A stretch of DNA of 64,000 nucleotides. Origin: Phycisphaerae bacterium. Lineage in GTDB: Bacteria > Planctomycetota > Phycisphaerae > Phycisphaerales > UBA1924. Location: contig JAUILU010000007.1 of assembly GCA_030432905.1 (NCBI GenBank), positions 1 through 64,000 of the forward strand. The letters run 5' to 3'. A model generated the notes under the pieces. That model worked only from the letters and a program-made list of their open reading frames with translations. It was not told the DNA's origin and ran no database searches. Shown piece after piece: positions 26,091-34,952 of the stretch (within the stretch, counting starts at the first letter, position 1; each line of letters starts with the position of its first letter). The translations under genes and the position numbers were made by a program.

Positions 26091-27389
26091 TTACACACCG
26101 CCGCCCTGGAGCGACTCGATCATCGCCACGAGCGGAAGGAACATCGCCACAACGATCGTGCCGACCATGACACCGATCACGATAACCATCACAGGTTCAA
26201 GAAGACTCACGAGCGCACCGACCGCGACATCGACCTCTTCGTCGTAGTTGTCCGCGATCTTCATGAGCATCGTGTCCATCTCACCGGTCTCTTCGCCGAC
26301 GTCGATCATGTTCACCACGATCGCGTCGCACGTCTTGGATTCACGCAGCGGCACCGCGAACGTCTCGCCCTCACGGATCGAGTCGTGCACGCTCATGAGT
26401 GCCTTGTGGAACACCGCGTTGCCCGAGGTCTCGGCGGTAATGGTCACCGCCTCAAGAATCGGAACACCAGCCGAAATCAGCGTGCCCAGCGTACGCGTGA
26501 ATCGCGCGATCACTGTCTTGCGGATCAGCGTGCCGAGCACCGGGATCTTGAGCAAAATCCAGTCCGTGATCGCCCGGCCGGGCCCTGCGCTTCGGATTAG
26601 TTTCCAGAAGATCGGGATAGTCAGCAAGCCGCCGAAGATGATCAGAGCACCCGGGAATGACTGACCGACCTGGCCGCCGGCGACCCAGCGGGAAGTGTTA
26701 ATCAGGATCGTCGTGATAGTCGGCAGCGCCACACCAAAGTCCGCGAAGATCTCCTCGAACTTCGGAACGATGAACCACATGATGAACACAACGATCAGGA
26801 TCGCGAACAGCACAACGCCGATCGGGTAGATCATCGCGCCCTTAATCCGGCGCTTCAGTCGCTCGCTCTTCTCCATGAACTCGCTGAGTCGCTGGAGGAT
26901 GATGTCGAGCACACCACCGATTTCACCAGCGTGCACCATCTTGACGTACAGCGTATTGAAGGCCCGAGGGTGCTTACCCAGCGAATCTGAGAGACTCGAA
27001 CCACCCTCGACGTCCTCGGTCACCTCGACCATCGTTTTCTTAAGAAGACCCGGCTTCATCTGTGACTCAAGAATCTGCAGCGACCGCAGCAGGGGCAGGC
27101 CCGCGTCCTGAAGCGTCGAGAGCTGACGCGTAAAGAGCGTCAACATCTTCGGCTTCACCTTGACGAACGGCATGGTAAAGCCGCCCGTCGACTTCTTCTC
27201 AGTGGCGCTGCCCTTCTTGCCGGCTTCGGCGCCGCCCAAGCCCTTCTTGACCTTCTGCTCGCGCACGGTCGTCGGGAAGTAACCCTGCGCTTTGATGCGC
27301 TGGATCGCCTCGTCGCTCGAGTTGGCTTCAACGGACCCCTTCTGAGGCTTGCCGGCTGCGTTGAGTGCTTCGTAAGTAAAGGTTGGCAT
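26091..27389 (-). CDS. Type II secretion/type IV pilus inner-membrane platform protein GspF/PilC
   Basis: A 432-residue protein with two repeated T2SSF domains. MPTFTYEALNAAGKPQKG is the conserved N-terminus. MLTLFTRQLSTLQDAGLPLL (about 93-112) and ARFTRTLGTLISAGVPILEA (about 297-316) start the two halves, and each half ends in hydrophobic helices. It is the inner-membrane platform that couples ATPase motion to pilin insertion. AGGAA lies just before the ATG at 27389; a TTG 36 bases earlier overlaps gspE and is less likely. Confidence 0.93.
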   Translation of the reverse strand: MPTFTYEALNAAGKPQKGSVEANSSDEAIQRIKAQGYFPTTVREQKVKKGLGGAEAGKKGSATEKKSTGGFTMPFVKVKPKMLTLFTRQLSTLQDAGLPLLRSLQILESQMKPGLLKKTMVEVTEDVEGGSSLSDSLGKHPRAFNTLYVKMVHAGEIGGVLDIILQRLSEFMEKSERLKRRIKGAMIYPIGVVLFAILIVVFIMWFIVPKFEEIFADFGVALPTITTILINTSRWVAGGQVGQSFPGALIIFGGLLTIPIFWKLIRSAGPGRAITDWILLKIPVLGTLIRKTVIARFTRTLGTLISAGVPILEAVTITAETSGNAVFHKALMSVHDSIREGETFAVPLRESKTCDAIVVNMIDVGEETGEMDTMLMKIADNYDEEVDVAVGALVSLLEPVMVIVIGVMVGTIVVAMFLPLVAMIESLQGGGV

Positions 27390-27421
27390 GTCGTTCCTGC
27401 TTTCCAGACGTATGGCCTGAA

Positions 27422-29185
27422 TCAATCCTCAGCAATGGTCTCGCGTACTACTTCATCGATCGTTGTTCGGCCGTCGTAGATACCCCGTAGCCCCGACTCA
27501 CGCAGCGTCCGCATGCCCTGCGAACGCGAGTGGTTGCGGAGCGCCGACGTAGACGCCTCGTTGAGAATCAGCTCGCGTGATTCGTCGTCGAGCATCATGA
27601 TCTCGAAGATGCCCATCCGGCCCTTGTAGCCCGAGCCGTGGCAGTTGTCGCAGCCTTTGCCGCGAGCGAAGGTCTTGCCCTGAACGCTCTCGGGCGTCAG
27701 TCCGAGTTCGAGCAGTTCTTCCTCGGCCGGCACATACGTCTCCCGGCACTTGGGGCAGATGGTTCGTGTCAGCCGCTGCGCGACAACGCCCTCGATAGTC
27801 GCCGCGAGGAGGAATCGCTCCAACCCGAGGTCGATCAAACGAACAATAGAGCTCGGCGCATCGTTCGTGTGTAAAGTCGAGAGCACCAAGTGACCGGTCA
27901 GCGATGCCTGCACCGAGATCTCAGCGGTTGGCTTGTCTCGGATTTCACCGACGAGAATCACATCCGGGTCCTGACGCAGGAACGAACGCAGCGCCGCCGG
28001 GAAGGTCAGCCCCACTTCAGGGTTGACCTGCACCTGGCACAGGCCGTCGATGTCGTATTCTACCGGGTCTTCAGCGGTCAACAGCTTGGTCCCGATGTCG
28101 TTGAGTTCGGACAAAGCCGCGTAGAGCGTGGTCGTCTTACCCGAACCGGTCGGCCCGGTCACGATCACGATGCCGTTGGGACGACCGATGAGGTAGCGAA
28201 CGTCCGCGAGGTCTTTCTCGTCAAGACCGACGCGATCAAGGCTCAGCTCGACGTTCGACCTGTCGAGCAATCGCATCACAACACTCTCGCCGTGCATGGT
28301 CGGGAGCACAGCAACACGAAGGTCGATCGCGGCGCCCTCGATCTCAAGCGCGATTCGGCCGTCCTGCGGCAAACGACGCTCGGCGATGTCGAGGTTCGCC
28401 ATAACTTTGATTCGGCTCGTTATTGCCGTGCCCAGCGTAGCCGGCGGCGGCACCATCTCATAGAGCACGCCGTCGATGCGGTAACGCATCTTGAACTCGT
28501 CTTCAAACGGCTCGAAGTGGATGTCGGACGCCTTGTCCTTGATCGCCTGCAGCAGCACAAGGTTGAGCAGCTTGACAACCTTGTTGTCGCCCGAGGCCTC
28601 GATCTCCGCTTCGAGCTGGCGGGCCTGGTCGCCCGCGTTGCCGCCGGCTGCCAGCGACATCAGCTTCTCATCGGAAGCGAGATCAGACACCGCGTCCGAG
28701 AGTGACTCAGACTTGGAGTAGTGCTTGTTGATCAGCTCGTCGATGATGTCGGCCTCGCCCACGACCGCATCGACTGTCACGCCGAGCAGCAGACGGATGT
28801 CATCAACCGCGCGGAAGTTATCAGGGCTCTTGAGAGCGATCTTGAGCCGCTTCGATCGTTCGTTGTAGTCGATGGGGACAACGCCGAAGATCCGGACGTT
28901 CGCCGAGGGGATCACGCTGACCGCGTTCTCGGGGATCTCGAAGCCCTTGAGATCGACATACTCCATGCCAGCCTGAGCCGCCAAGCCTTCTTGAACGTCC
29001 CGCTGGGTGATGTACCCGAGCTCGACGAGCAGCTGTCCGATCGGGACCTTCCGCCCCGCCTTCTGGATCTCGAGGGCTTCGTGGACCTGCTCCTTCTTCA
29101 CGGTCCCAAGCTTGCGCATGATGCGCCCGATCTTGTGACCTCTGAATTGGCTGTAGTCCATACCTGTACCCGCGGCCTTGGCCAT
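27422..29185 (-). CDS. GspE/PilB assembly ATPase with zinc-binding motif
   Basis: A 587-residue protein. An N-terminal MshEN/GSPII_E domain (about 10-170) is followed by the ATPase core: Walker A GPTGSGKTT, Asp box with LLTAEDPVEYD, Walker B DPDVILVGEIRD and the His box HLVLSTLHTNDAPSS. A tetracysteine site (CPKC and CDNC, about 40 residues apart) is present as in true GspE/PilB. It powers pseudopilus or pilus extension. The ATG at 29185 has GAGGTG six bases upstream. Confidence 0.93.
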   Translation of the reverse strand: MAKAAGTGMDYSQFRGHKIGRIMRKLGTVKKEQVHEALEIQKAGRKVPIGQLLVELGYITQRDVQEGLAAQAGMEYVDLKGFEIPENAVSVIPSANVRIFGVVPIDYNERSKRLKIALKSPDNFRAVDDIRLLLGVTVDAVVGEADIIDELINKHYSKSESLSDAVSDLASDEKLMSLAAGGNAGDQARQLEAEIEASGDNKVVKLLNLVLLQAIKDKASDIHFEPFEDEFKMRYRIDGVLYEMVPPPATLGTAITSRIKVMANLDIAERRLPQDGRIALEIEGAAIDLRVAVLPTMHGESVVMRLLDRSNVELSLDRVGLDEKDLADVRYLIGRPNGIVIVTGPTGSGKTTTLYAALSELNDIGTKLLTAEDPVEYDIDGLCQVQVNPEVGLTFPAALRSFLRQDPDVILVGEIRDKPTAEISVQASLTGHLVLSTLHTNDAPSSIVRLIDLGLERFLLAATIEGVVAQRLTRTICPKCRETYVPAEEELLELGLTPESVQGKTFARGKGCDNCHGSGYKGRMGIFEIMMLDDESRELILNEASTSALRNHSRSQGMRTLRESGLRGIYDGRTTIDEVVRETIAED

Positions 29186-29362
29186 ACGACACCTCACCCG
29201 GCCCGGAATCAAACCAAGCCGTGACTCTTATATCTTCGCGTCAAATCCGGTCCGGTTGGGTACCGAACCCCTATGAATGGCACTCAGAGGCCATTCGACA
29301 GCCAGATTCTCTACCATGACCCTGTTTTGGGCCTGGTAGGCATATCCAAACAGGACCAAAAC
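29186..29362. other. Intergenic region between pilT and gspE
   Basis: A 177-bp gap on the minus strand after the pilT stop. It contains a TTTGACG and GATATAAG stretch near 29225-29250 that could belong to an internal promoter for gspE, but spacing does not fit a standard sigma-70 pair. No ORF is supported. Confidence 0.3.
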
Positions 29363-30481
29363 TCAGTCAGACTTCACGTCTTCCTCGTCGAGCTCGGCCC
29401 GGCCGACGGTGTGCCCGAGTTGGTGCACCTTGGCGGTCAGGTCCTGCGGATTCTTGCTCTTGTCGATCATCTCGTCGGCCGCGATCATGCCGCGCGAATA
29501 CAGCGACCAGAGGTGGTCGTCCAGCAACTGCATGCCGAATTTCTTACCGGTCTGAATCGCCGAGTCGATCCGGAAGCTCTTGCCGTCACGGATCAGGTTC
29601 GCGATAGCGGGCGTCACGAGGAGGAATTCGTACGCGGCACACATGCCCTTGGTGTCCACTCGGCCAAGCAGCACCTGACTGAGCACACAGATCAGTGCCG
29701 TCGAGAGCTGAACCCGGATCTGGTTCTGCTGGGTCACCGGGAAGGCGTCAACCACACGGTCAATAGTCTTGGCGGCACCCGTCGTATGGAGCGTTCCGAA
29801 CACCAAGTGACCGGTCTCGGCGGCTCGCACCGCGGCCTCGATCGTTTCAAGGTCTCGCATTTCACCAACGAGGATGCAGTCCGGGTCCTGACGCAGAGCA
29901 CGACGCAGCGCCTCGGCGAATGTCGGCACATCGGACCCGACCTCACGCTGGTTCACGATCGACTTCTTGTGGTAGTGGTAGTACTCGATCGGGTCTTCCA
30001 TCGTCACGATGTGGCGTTCGAGATTCGCGTTGACGTAGTCGATCATGGTCGCAAGCGACGTCGTCTTACCAGAACCCGTCGGCCCCGTCACGAGGAACAA
30101 TCCACGGGGACGCCGGATGAGGTCTTTACACACGTCCGGCAGGCCGATCTGCTCGAACGTGAGCAGCTTGTTAGGAATGAGTCGGAGAACCATTGCAAGG
30201 TCGTTGCGCTGGCGAAACACGGATACACGGAAACGGGCCGCCTCGCCGTAGGCGAAGCCGAAGTCGGTGCCGCCCTCTTCAGCAAGCTCCTGCTGCTTCT
30301 GCTCTGGGGTGATGGATTTCATCAGGCCCACCATTGATTCCGAGTCGAGGACCTTAGTTTGAAGGTTGCGGAGCGAACCATGCAAACGCAGGGTCGGCGG
30401 GCGACCAACGGTCAGGTGGAGGTCGTTCGCGCCAAGCTTGATCATCGTGTCAAGCAATCGGTCAATCTGCATCGTCGACAT
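29363..30481 (-). CDS. pilT: Twitching motility/retraction ATPase PilT
   Basis: A 372-residue PilT. The N-terminus (IDRLLDTMIKLGANDLHLTVG) is followed by Walker A GPTGSGKTTS, Asp box IVTMEDPIEYYH, Walker B DPDCILVGEMRD, His box HLVFGTLHTTGAAKT and the retraction motif AIANLIRDGK. It depolymerises the pilus, giving twitching motility or pilus recycling. Its presence argues that the system makes a retractable type IV pilus, or that a T2SS uses a retraction ATPase. The ATG at 30481 has GGAG seven bases upstream; a TTG at 30499 is less likely. Confidence 0.95.
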   Translation of the reverse strand: MSTMQIDRLLDTMIKLGANDLHLTVGRPPTLRLHGSLRNLQTKVLDSESMVGLMKSITPEQKQQELAEEGGTDFGFAYGEAARFRVSVFRQRNDLAMVLRLIPNKLLTFEQIGLPDVCKDLIRRPRGLFLVTGPTGSGKTTSLATMIDYVNANLERHIVTMEDPIEYYHYHKKSIVNQREVGSDVPTFAEALRRALRQDPDCILVGEMRDLETIEAAVRAAETGHLVFGTLHTTGAAKTIDRVVDAFPVTQQNQIRVQLSTALICVLSQVLLGRVDTKGMCAAYEFLLVTPAIANLIRDGKSFRIDSAIQTGKKFGMQLLDDHLWSLYSRGMIAADEMIDKSKNPQDLTAKVHQLGHTVGRAELDEEDVKSD

Positions 30482-30533
30482 CGTGTCGCTCCGGCTCAAT
30501 CAGTGGGCGCTGCCGCCCTTGGTTACATACGAA

Positions 30534-32285
30534 TCAGTCAACTACCCCGGTGCCCTCTTCGACCTGCGACACACGCGCGATCTCGTCGGGCGTGGTCGTG
30601 CCGGCGAGCACCTTCAGCTTGCCGTCTTCCACAAGGGGCTTCATCCCATTCTGCAGCGCGATCTTGCGAAGCTCCGAGACCGGCGCGAGGTTGAACGCCG
30701 CCTCGCGGATCGCCGAATCCATCAGCATCATCTCGAAGATCGCCTTCCGGCCCTTGAACCCGGTCGGAGACTCGGCGCTCGGGACCGGCTTATACACACG
30801 GCCCTCGGCCTCTTCGGGCGTCATGCCGATCAGACGCAGGTACTTGTGGTCGATCTCGTGCGGCTCGGCAAGCTCCTTCGACTTGTCGTGCAGCACACGG
30901 ATAAGACGCTGAGCCATGACCGCCTGGATCGAACTCGCCACGAGGAACGGCTTGATACCCATGTCGATCAGACGAGTGATCGCGCTGGGCGCGTCGTTGG
31001 TGTGAAGTGTGGAGAACACCAAGTGACCGGTCAGCGCCGCCTGAATCGCGATCTCACCCACTTCCCTGTCTCGGATTTCACCAACGAGAATGATGTTGGG
31101 TGCCTGACGCAGCATCGATCGGAGAATCGCGTTGAACGTGAACCCGATCGACTCCTTCACCTGGCACTGGTTGATGCCCTCGAAGTTGTATTCGACCGGG
31201 TCCTCGGCGGTGATGATCTTCTTGTCAGGACGGTTCAGAACGTCGAGCGCCGAGTAGAGCGTCGTCGTCTTACCAGAACCCGTCGGCCCTGTCACGAGGA
31301 AGATGCCGTTGGGTCTGCGGATGATCTTGTTAAAGACATCCAGATTTTCTTGCTCGAAGCCGAGGTTTGTCAGACCGATCCGCACCGCGTCGGGTCGGAG
31401 GATACGCATGACGACCGATTCGCCGTGGTAAATCGGGCACGCCGAAACACGGAAGTCCACGACCGTTTCTTCGTCGATCGGGAGTTTGACGCGGCCGTCC
31501 TGCGGGATGCGTTTCTCGGCGATGTTCATGCCCGCCATCAGCTTCACACGCGAGAGCAGCGCCCGCTGCATGCGTTTCGGCAGGTTGTCACGCTCGATAC
31601 ACACGCCGTCGATTCGATACCTGAGCCGAACCCGGTCGGCCATCGGTTCGAGGTGGATATCAGACGCCCGCATGTTGATCGCTTCGGTCAGGATGCGGTT
31701 CCACAGCTTGACGATCGGCGCATCGTCACCGGAGACGTCGATCGATTTGTCCATCGACTTGTCGACGGAGCTGTCGATCGACTTATCGATCGAGTCGGTG
31801 ACGAGCGATTCGTCGGCGCTGATCTCTTTGGAATCGACGATGCTGCCGCCGGCGCGGAAGTGGTTCTCGATGAAGACCTTGATGTCGCTCTTGGTCGAGA
31901 GCTTCGGGTCAATCTCAACGTTGAGCCTGAACCGGAGCATGTCCATCAGCTCGATGTTAACTGGGTCGTGGATGATCAGGCTCATCCGGTTGCCCGACTT
32001 CGACTGGGGCAGGATGAAGTGCTTCTTGATCAGTTCTTCCGGGATCAGGTCGGGCTGAACCGAGGAAACGCCCTCGTTAGACGAGAGGTCCACGTACTCC
32101 ATCCCGAACTGCTCAGCCAGGGCCTTGGCAACGTCCTTCTCTTTGACGAAGTCGGCCTCGATCAGGGCCTCGCCGATGCGTTTGCCGGCGCCCTGAGCGA
32201 GCTTGAGTCCCTTGTCGATCTGAACGCTGGTGCAGGCACCGTTGCGTACGAGAATCTCACCCAGTTTCTTCCGCGATCGTGCCAT
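30534..32285 (-). CDS. Second GspE/PilB-like ATPase without the zinc tetracysteine motif
   Basis: A 583-residue ATPase with an N-terminal MshEN domain (about 5-150), Walker A GPTGSGKTT, IITAEDPVEYN, Walker B APNIILVGEIRD and HLVFSTLHTNDAPSA. The region where GspE/PilB proteins carry two CxxC pairs is replaced by a cysteine-free stretch (LHDKSKELAEPHEIDHKYL). Residues 164-183 are a low-complexity DKSID-type insert between the N-terminal domain and the core. Possibly a paralog with a separate target, such as a second pilus. It is first of the operon, divergent from coaB. Confidence 0.9.
   Translation of the reverse strand: MARSRKKLGEILVRNGACTSVQIDKGLKLAQGAGKRIGEALIEADFVKEKDVAKALAEQFGMEYVDLSSNEGVSSVQPDLIPEELIKKHFILPQSKSGNRMSLIIHDPVNIELMDMLRFRLNVEIDPKLSTKSDIKVFIENHFRAGGSIVDSKEISADESLVTDSIDKSIDSSVDKSMDKSIDVSGDDAPIVKLWNRILTEAINMRASDIHLEPMADRVRLRYRIDGVCIERDNLPKRMQRALLSRVKLMAGMNIAEKRIPQDGRVKLPIDEETVVDFRVSACPIYHGESVVMRILRPDAVRIGLTNLGFEQENLDVFNKIIRRPNGIFLVTGPTGSGKTTTLYSALDVLNRPDKKIITAEDPVEYNFEGINQCQVKESIGFTFNAILRSMLRQAPNIILVGEIRDREVGEIAIQAALTGHLVFSTLHTNDAPSAITRLIDMGIKPFLVASSIQAVMAQRLIRVLHDKSKELAEPHEIDHKYLRLIGMTPEEAEGRVYKPVPSAESPTGFKGRKAIFEMMLMDSAIREAAFNLAPVSELRKIALQNGMKPLVEDGKLKVLAGTTTPDEIARVSQVEEGTGVVD
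31737..31796 (-). repeat. Short in-frame repeat encoding DSIDKSID/SVDKSMDKSID
   Basis: A 60-bp stretch of imperfect 12-bp units (Asp-Lys-Ser-Ile/Met/Val) inside the second PilB-like gene, between its N-terminal domain and ATPase core. It looks like slippage-generated linker sequence. Confidence 0.75.
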
Positions 32286-32444
32286 GCGTACTCACGTCTA
32301 TCTAGCCCCGCGATTCGGCAAACGCCGCCGGGAAGCCGCCTCCCCTGGTCGCCGGGTATACCCAGTGCCTGCTTTCGACGGCATCGTGCCCCGATCGTCG
32401 CCGATCAGGCTCCCGTGCCAACACTGTCCGCCGGCAGCCGCCTC

Positions 32445-32458
32445 TACAGCATACTGTA
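32445..32458. promoter_or_regulatory. Inverted repeat TACAG-N4-CTGTA in the pilB2/coaB divergent region
   Basis: A perfect 5-4-5 inverted repeat within the 241-bp divergent region 32286-32526, 69 bp before coaB. It could be an operator or overlap a -10 element. The rest of that region shows no ORF and no clear promoter. Confidence 0.3.
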
Positions 32459-32526
32459 AGCATGACAAGGCGGGCAGAGCAGGTCATCCCCCGTCAGGAT
32501 TCATCGGCCGCCAAGCGAACCCGCAC

Positions 32527-33255
32527 ATGACTACGAAGAACACCCCCTACCCGTTCCCTGACGAAGGGGTTTCTCCGAAACTTCTTATCTCTGCGGGCCC
32601 CACGCACGAGCCGATCGACGCCGTCCGCTTCCTCGGCAACCGATCCAGCGGCACACTCGGGATCCGCCTCGCCGACCACGCGGCAAGCCTCGGCTGGGAC
32701 ACCACCCTCCTTCTCGGACCGACCTGTCGGTTCCCCGAATCGCCCGGTGTCAGACTCGAACGTTTCGTGTCGGCCTCCGACCTGCAGGCCCTGCTCGAAT
32801 CGCACACGCCGAACTGCGACATCCTCGTCATGGCAGCCGCGGTCGCCGACTTCACGCCGAGCTCAGCCGACACATCAGCCAAGCTCCGCCGAACCGAATC
32901 TAAGAGCCTGACGCTCTCACTCAGCCCGACACCCGATCTGCTCGCCGGGTGCTGCCAAGCCGCCCGCCCGGACCAGCTCATGGTCGGGTTTGCGCTCGAG
33001 CCTTCGGAGGGCTTGCTCGAATCGGCCCGCAAGAAGCTCGACCGCAAGAACGCCGATCTCGTTGTTGCCAATCCGCTGGAAACCATGGAATCCGGCGAGA
33101 TCCGGGCCTCGATCGTCGCGGCGGCCAAGCTCAGGGCCTACGAACTGTGCACGGATGGCCAAGTGTCAAAGGCCGAGTTCGCCAGCTGGCTGCTCCCGAT
33201 CCTATCTGACGCTTGGAAAGCCAAGCACCCCACCTCCGAGAACGACCACGTATGA
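32527..33255 (+). CDS. coaB: Phosphopantothenate-cysteine ligase domain protein (stand-alone CoaB)
   Basis: A 242-residue protein matching only the CoaB half of CoaBC. ISAGPTHEPIDAVRF at 21-35, then NRSSGTLG and DILVMAAAVADF near 98-109 are CoaB motifs. KLDRKNADLVVANPL near 173-187 fits the ligase's C-terminal part. It would couple 4'-phosphopantothenate to cysteine in coenzyme A synthesis; the flavin-dependent decarboxylase CoaC must be encoded elsewhere. The ATG at 32527 gives the normal family N-terminus. It is coupled to the next gene by ATGA. Confidence 0.85.
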   Translation: MTTKNTPYPFPDEGVSPKLLISAGPTHEPIDAVRFLGNRSSGTLGIRLADHAASLGWDTTLLLGPTCRFPESPGVRLERFVSASDLQALLESHTPNCDILVMAAAVADFTPSSADTSAKLRRTESKSLTLSLSPTPDLLAGCCQAARPDQLMVGFALEPSEGLLESARKKLDRKNADLVVANPLETMESGEIRASIVAAAKLRAYELCTDGQVSKAEFASWLLPILSDAWKAKHPTSENDHV

Positions 33256-34952
33256 GCGACGCACCCAAGCACAAAAAGACAGGCCCAAAGAGCAAGGCGT
33301 CGGACCGCAAGAAGCCCCGCTACAAAAAGCCAAAGAACGACAAGCCTCGCACGCCCTACGGCAATCGCCGCGAACGCTTACCGCGCGAGCTCGACATCAT
33401 CCACGAGGACGCCGACATCCTCGTCATCAACAAGCCATCGGGCATCGTCAGCGCCATGCCCAAGCCCGGCGGCCGGCCGACGATCTATGAGATGGTCAAG
33501 GACTACGCCCGCGCTAAGGGCGGCAGGAAGGCCCGCGCTTTCGTCGTGCACAGGCTCGACCTCGACGCCTCGGGCCTCTTGGTGTTCGCGAAACACAAAG
33601 CCGCACTCGACTGGCTGAAGGACGACCTGAGAGCACGCAGAATCGAACGGCTGTACGTCGCGCTCGTCGAAGGCACTTTCGAGGGCGGCCCCGGCGCGAC
33701 CGGCACCGTCCAATCGCTCCTCCGCGAGGAACAGGGCGGCAGCGTTGTCAGCGTGCCCGATCAGAACTTCCTCGGCTCCAAGGGCGACGCCAACGAAGCT
33801 CGCCACGCGGTCACCCACTACAAAGTCCTCGGCGACAGCAACATCCGCTCGCTTGTCCAACTCAAGCTCGAAACCGGACGCAAGCACCAGATTCGCGTAC
33901 ACATGGCCGACATGGGGCACCCGCTCGTCGGCGACCAGCGTTACGGCTCGGGCCCTTCCAAGCTCAAACGCCTCGCGCTGCACGCGAGCGACCTCTCCTT
34001 CCGCCACCCCGGCACAGGCCAGCACGTCAGCTTCCACTGCCCCGCGCCGAGCGCGTTCTACGACGCGGTCTGCATGGACACTCCCGAGGTAACCACTCCG
34101 GGAACCGACGAGATCAAGGCCCCGCCCAAACGCCCGCTGCCAGAGCAGCGGACGACAGCGATCGACGAAACCGAGGCCGGCTGGGATTCGGTCAGCGACT
34201 GGTACGGCGACTACCAGGCCAGCAGCAAGAGCGATCACTTCTCCGAGGTCATCATCCCCGGCGCGATCGGGATGCTCAACCTCAAGACAGGCGAGCGAGT
34301 CCTCGACATCGCCTGCGGCGAGGGACGCATCGCAGCCGCCATGACCGACCTTGGCGCACAGGTCTCGGGTGTTGACGCGTCGCCTGGGCTCATCCAGGCG
34401 GCGCAGGCACGCAAGCTGCCAAGGTCACAGTTCACGGTCGGCGACGCCCGTCAACTGGGCAACCTGCCCGAGGAGTTCACCGCCGAGCCATACAACGCCG
34501 CATCGTGCGTCATGGCGCTCATGAACATCAACCCGATTTCGGATGTGCTAGAGGGCGCGAGCAGACTGCTCAAGCCCGGGGGCCGATTTGTCGCGGTGAT
34601 CCTCCACCCCTCGTTCCGCTCACCCGGCATATCGAGCTGGGGCTGGGAGGGAAGCAAGGCCTCGAAGCAGAAGCAGTACCGGCGTGTCGATTCGTACCTG
34701 TCGAGCAAAACCGAACCGATCATCATGAACCCGGGCGAAGTCGCCAGCGGCAAGAAGCCGGTTCAGACTTTCACACACCACCGCCCGCTGGAGAGCTACG
34801 TCAAGGCGTTCGCAGCCGCCGGCTTGCTGCTTGACGACCTCGAAGAGTGGCCAAGCCGACGCAAGAGCGAACCCGGCCCACGCGCCGACGAAGAGAACCG
34901 CGCAAGACGAGAGTTCCCGATGTTCATGTGCATCCGGGCAACGAAGTCATGA
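33252..34952 (+). CDS. Fusion of RluA-family pseudouridine synthase and SAM-dependent methyltransferase
   Basis: A 566-residue protein. Residues 1-45 are a Lys/Arg-rich tail. Residues about 47-275 are an RluA-type pseudouridine synthase: HRLDLDASG at 100-108 with catalytic Asp103, and GRKHQIRVH at 209-217. After a Pro-rich linker (276-310), residues about 315-565 form a class I methyltransferase with motif I VLDIACGEGR at 350-359, acidic VSGVDASPG at 371-379 and LLKPGGRFVAV at 439-449. The ATG at 33252 overlaps the coaB stop. The 3' end shares TCATGA with the converging photolyase gene. Probable role: dual rRNA or tRNA modification; the target is unknown. Confidence 0.88.
   Translation: MSDAPKHKKTGPKSKASDRKKPRYKKPKNDKPRTPYGNRRERLPRELDIIHEDADILVINKPSGIVSAMPKPGGRPTIYEMVKDYARAKGGRKARAFVVHRLDLDASGLLVFAKHKAALDWLKDDLRARRIERLYVALVEGTFEGGPGATGTVQSLLREEQGGSVVSVPDQNFLGSKGDANEARHAVTHYKVLGDSNIRSLVQLKLETGRKHQIRVHMADMGHPLVGDQRYGSGPSKLKRLALHASDLSFRHPGTGQHVSFHCPAPSAFYDAVCMDTPEVTTPGTDEIKAPPKRPLPEQRTTAIDETEAGWDSVSDWYGDYQASSKSDHFSEVIIPGAIGMLNLKTGERVLDIACGEGRIAAAMTDLGAQVSGVDASPGLIQAAQARKLPRSQFTVGDARQLGNLPEEFTAEPYNAASCVMALMNINPISDVLEGASRLLKPGGRFVAVILHPSFRSPGISSWGWEGSKASKQKQYRRVDSYLSSKTEPIIMNPGEVASGKKPVQTFTHHRPLESYVKAFAAAGLLLDDLEEWPSRRKSEPGPRADEENRARREFPMFMCIRATKS

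Noticed and set aside
29270..29310. sigma-54 promoter (TGGCAC) before gspE
   Set aside because: TGGCAC occurs on the plus strand, opposite to the gene, and no TTGC element follows at the right distance.
30366..32459. 697-codon plus-strand open frame
   Set aside because: It overlaps the second PilB-like gene and the coaB leader and has no recognisable motif.
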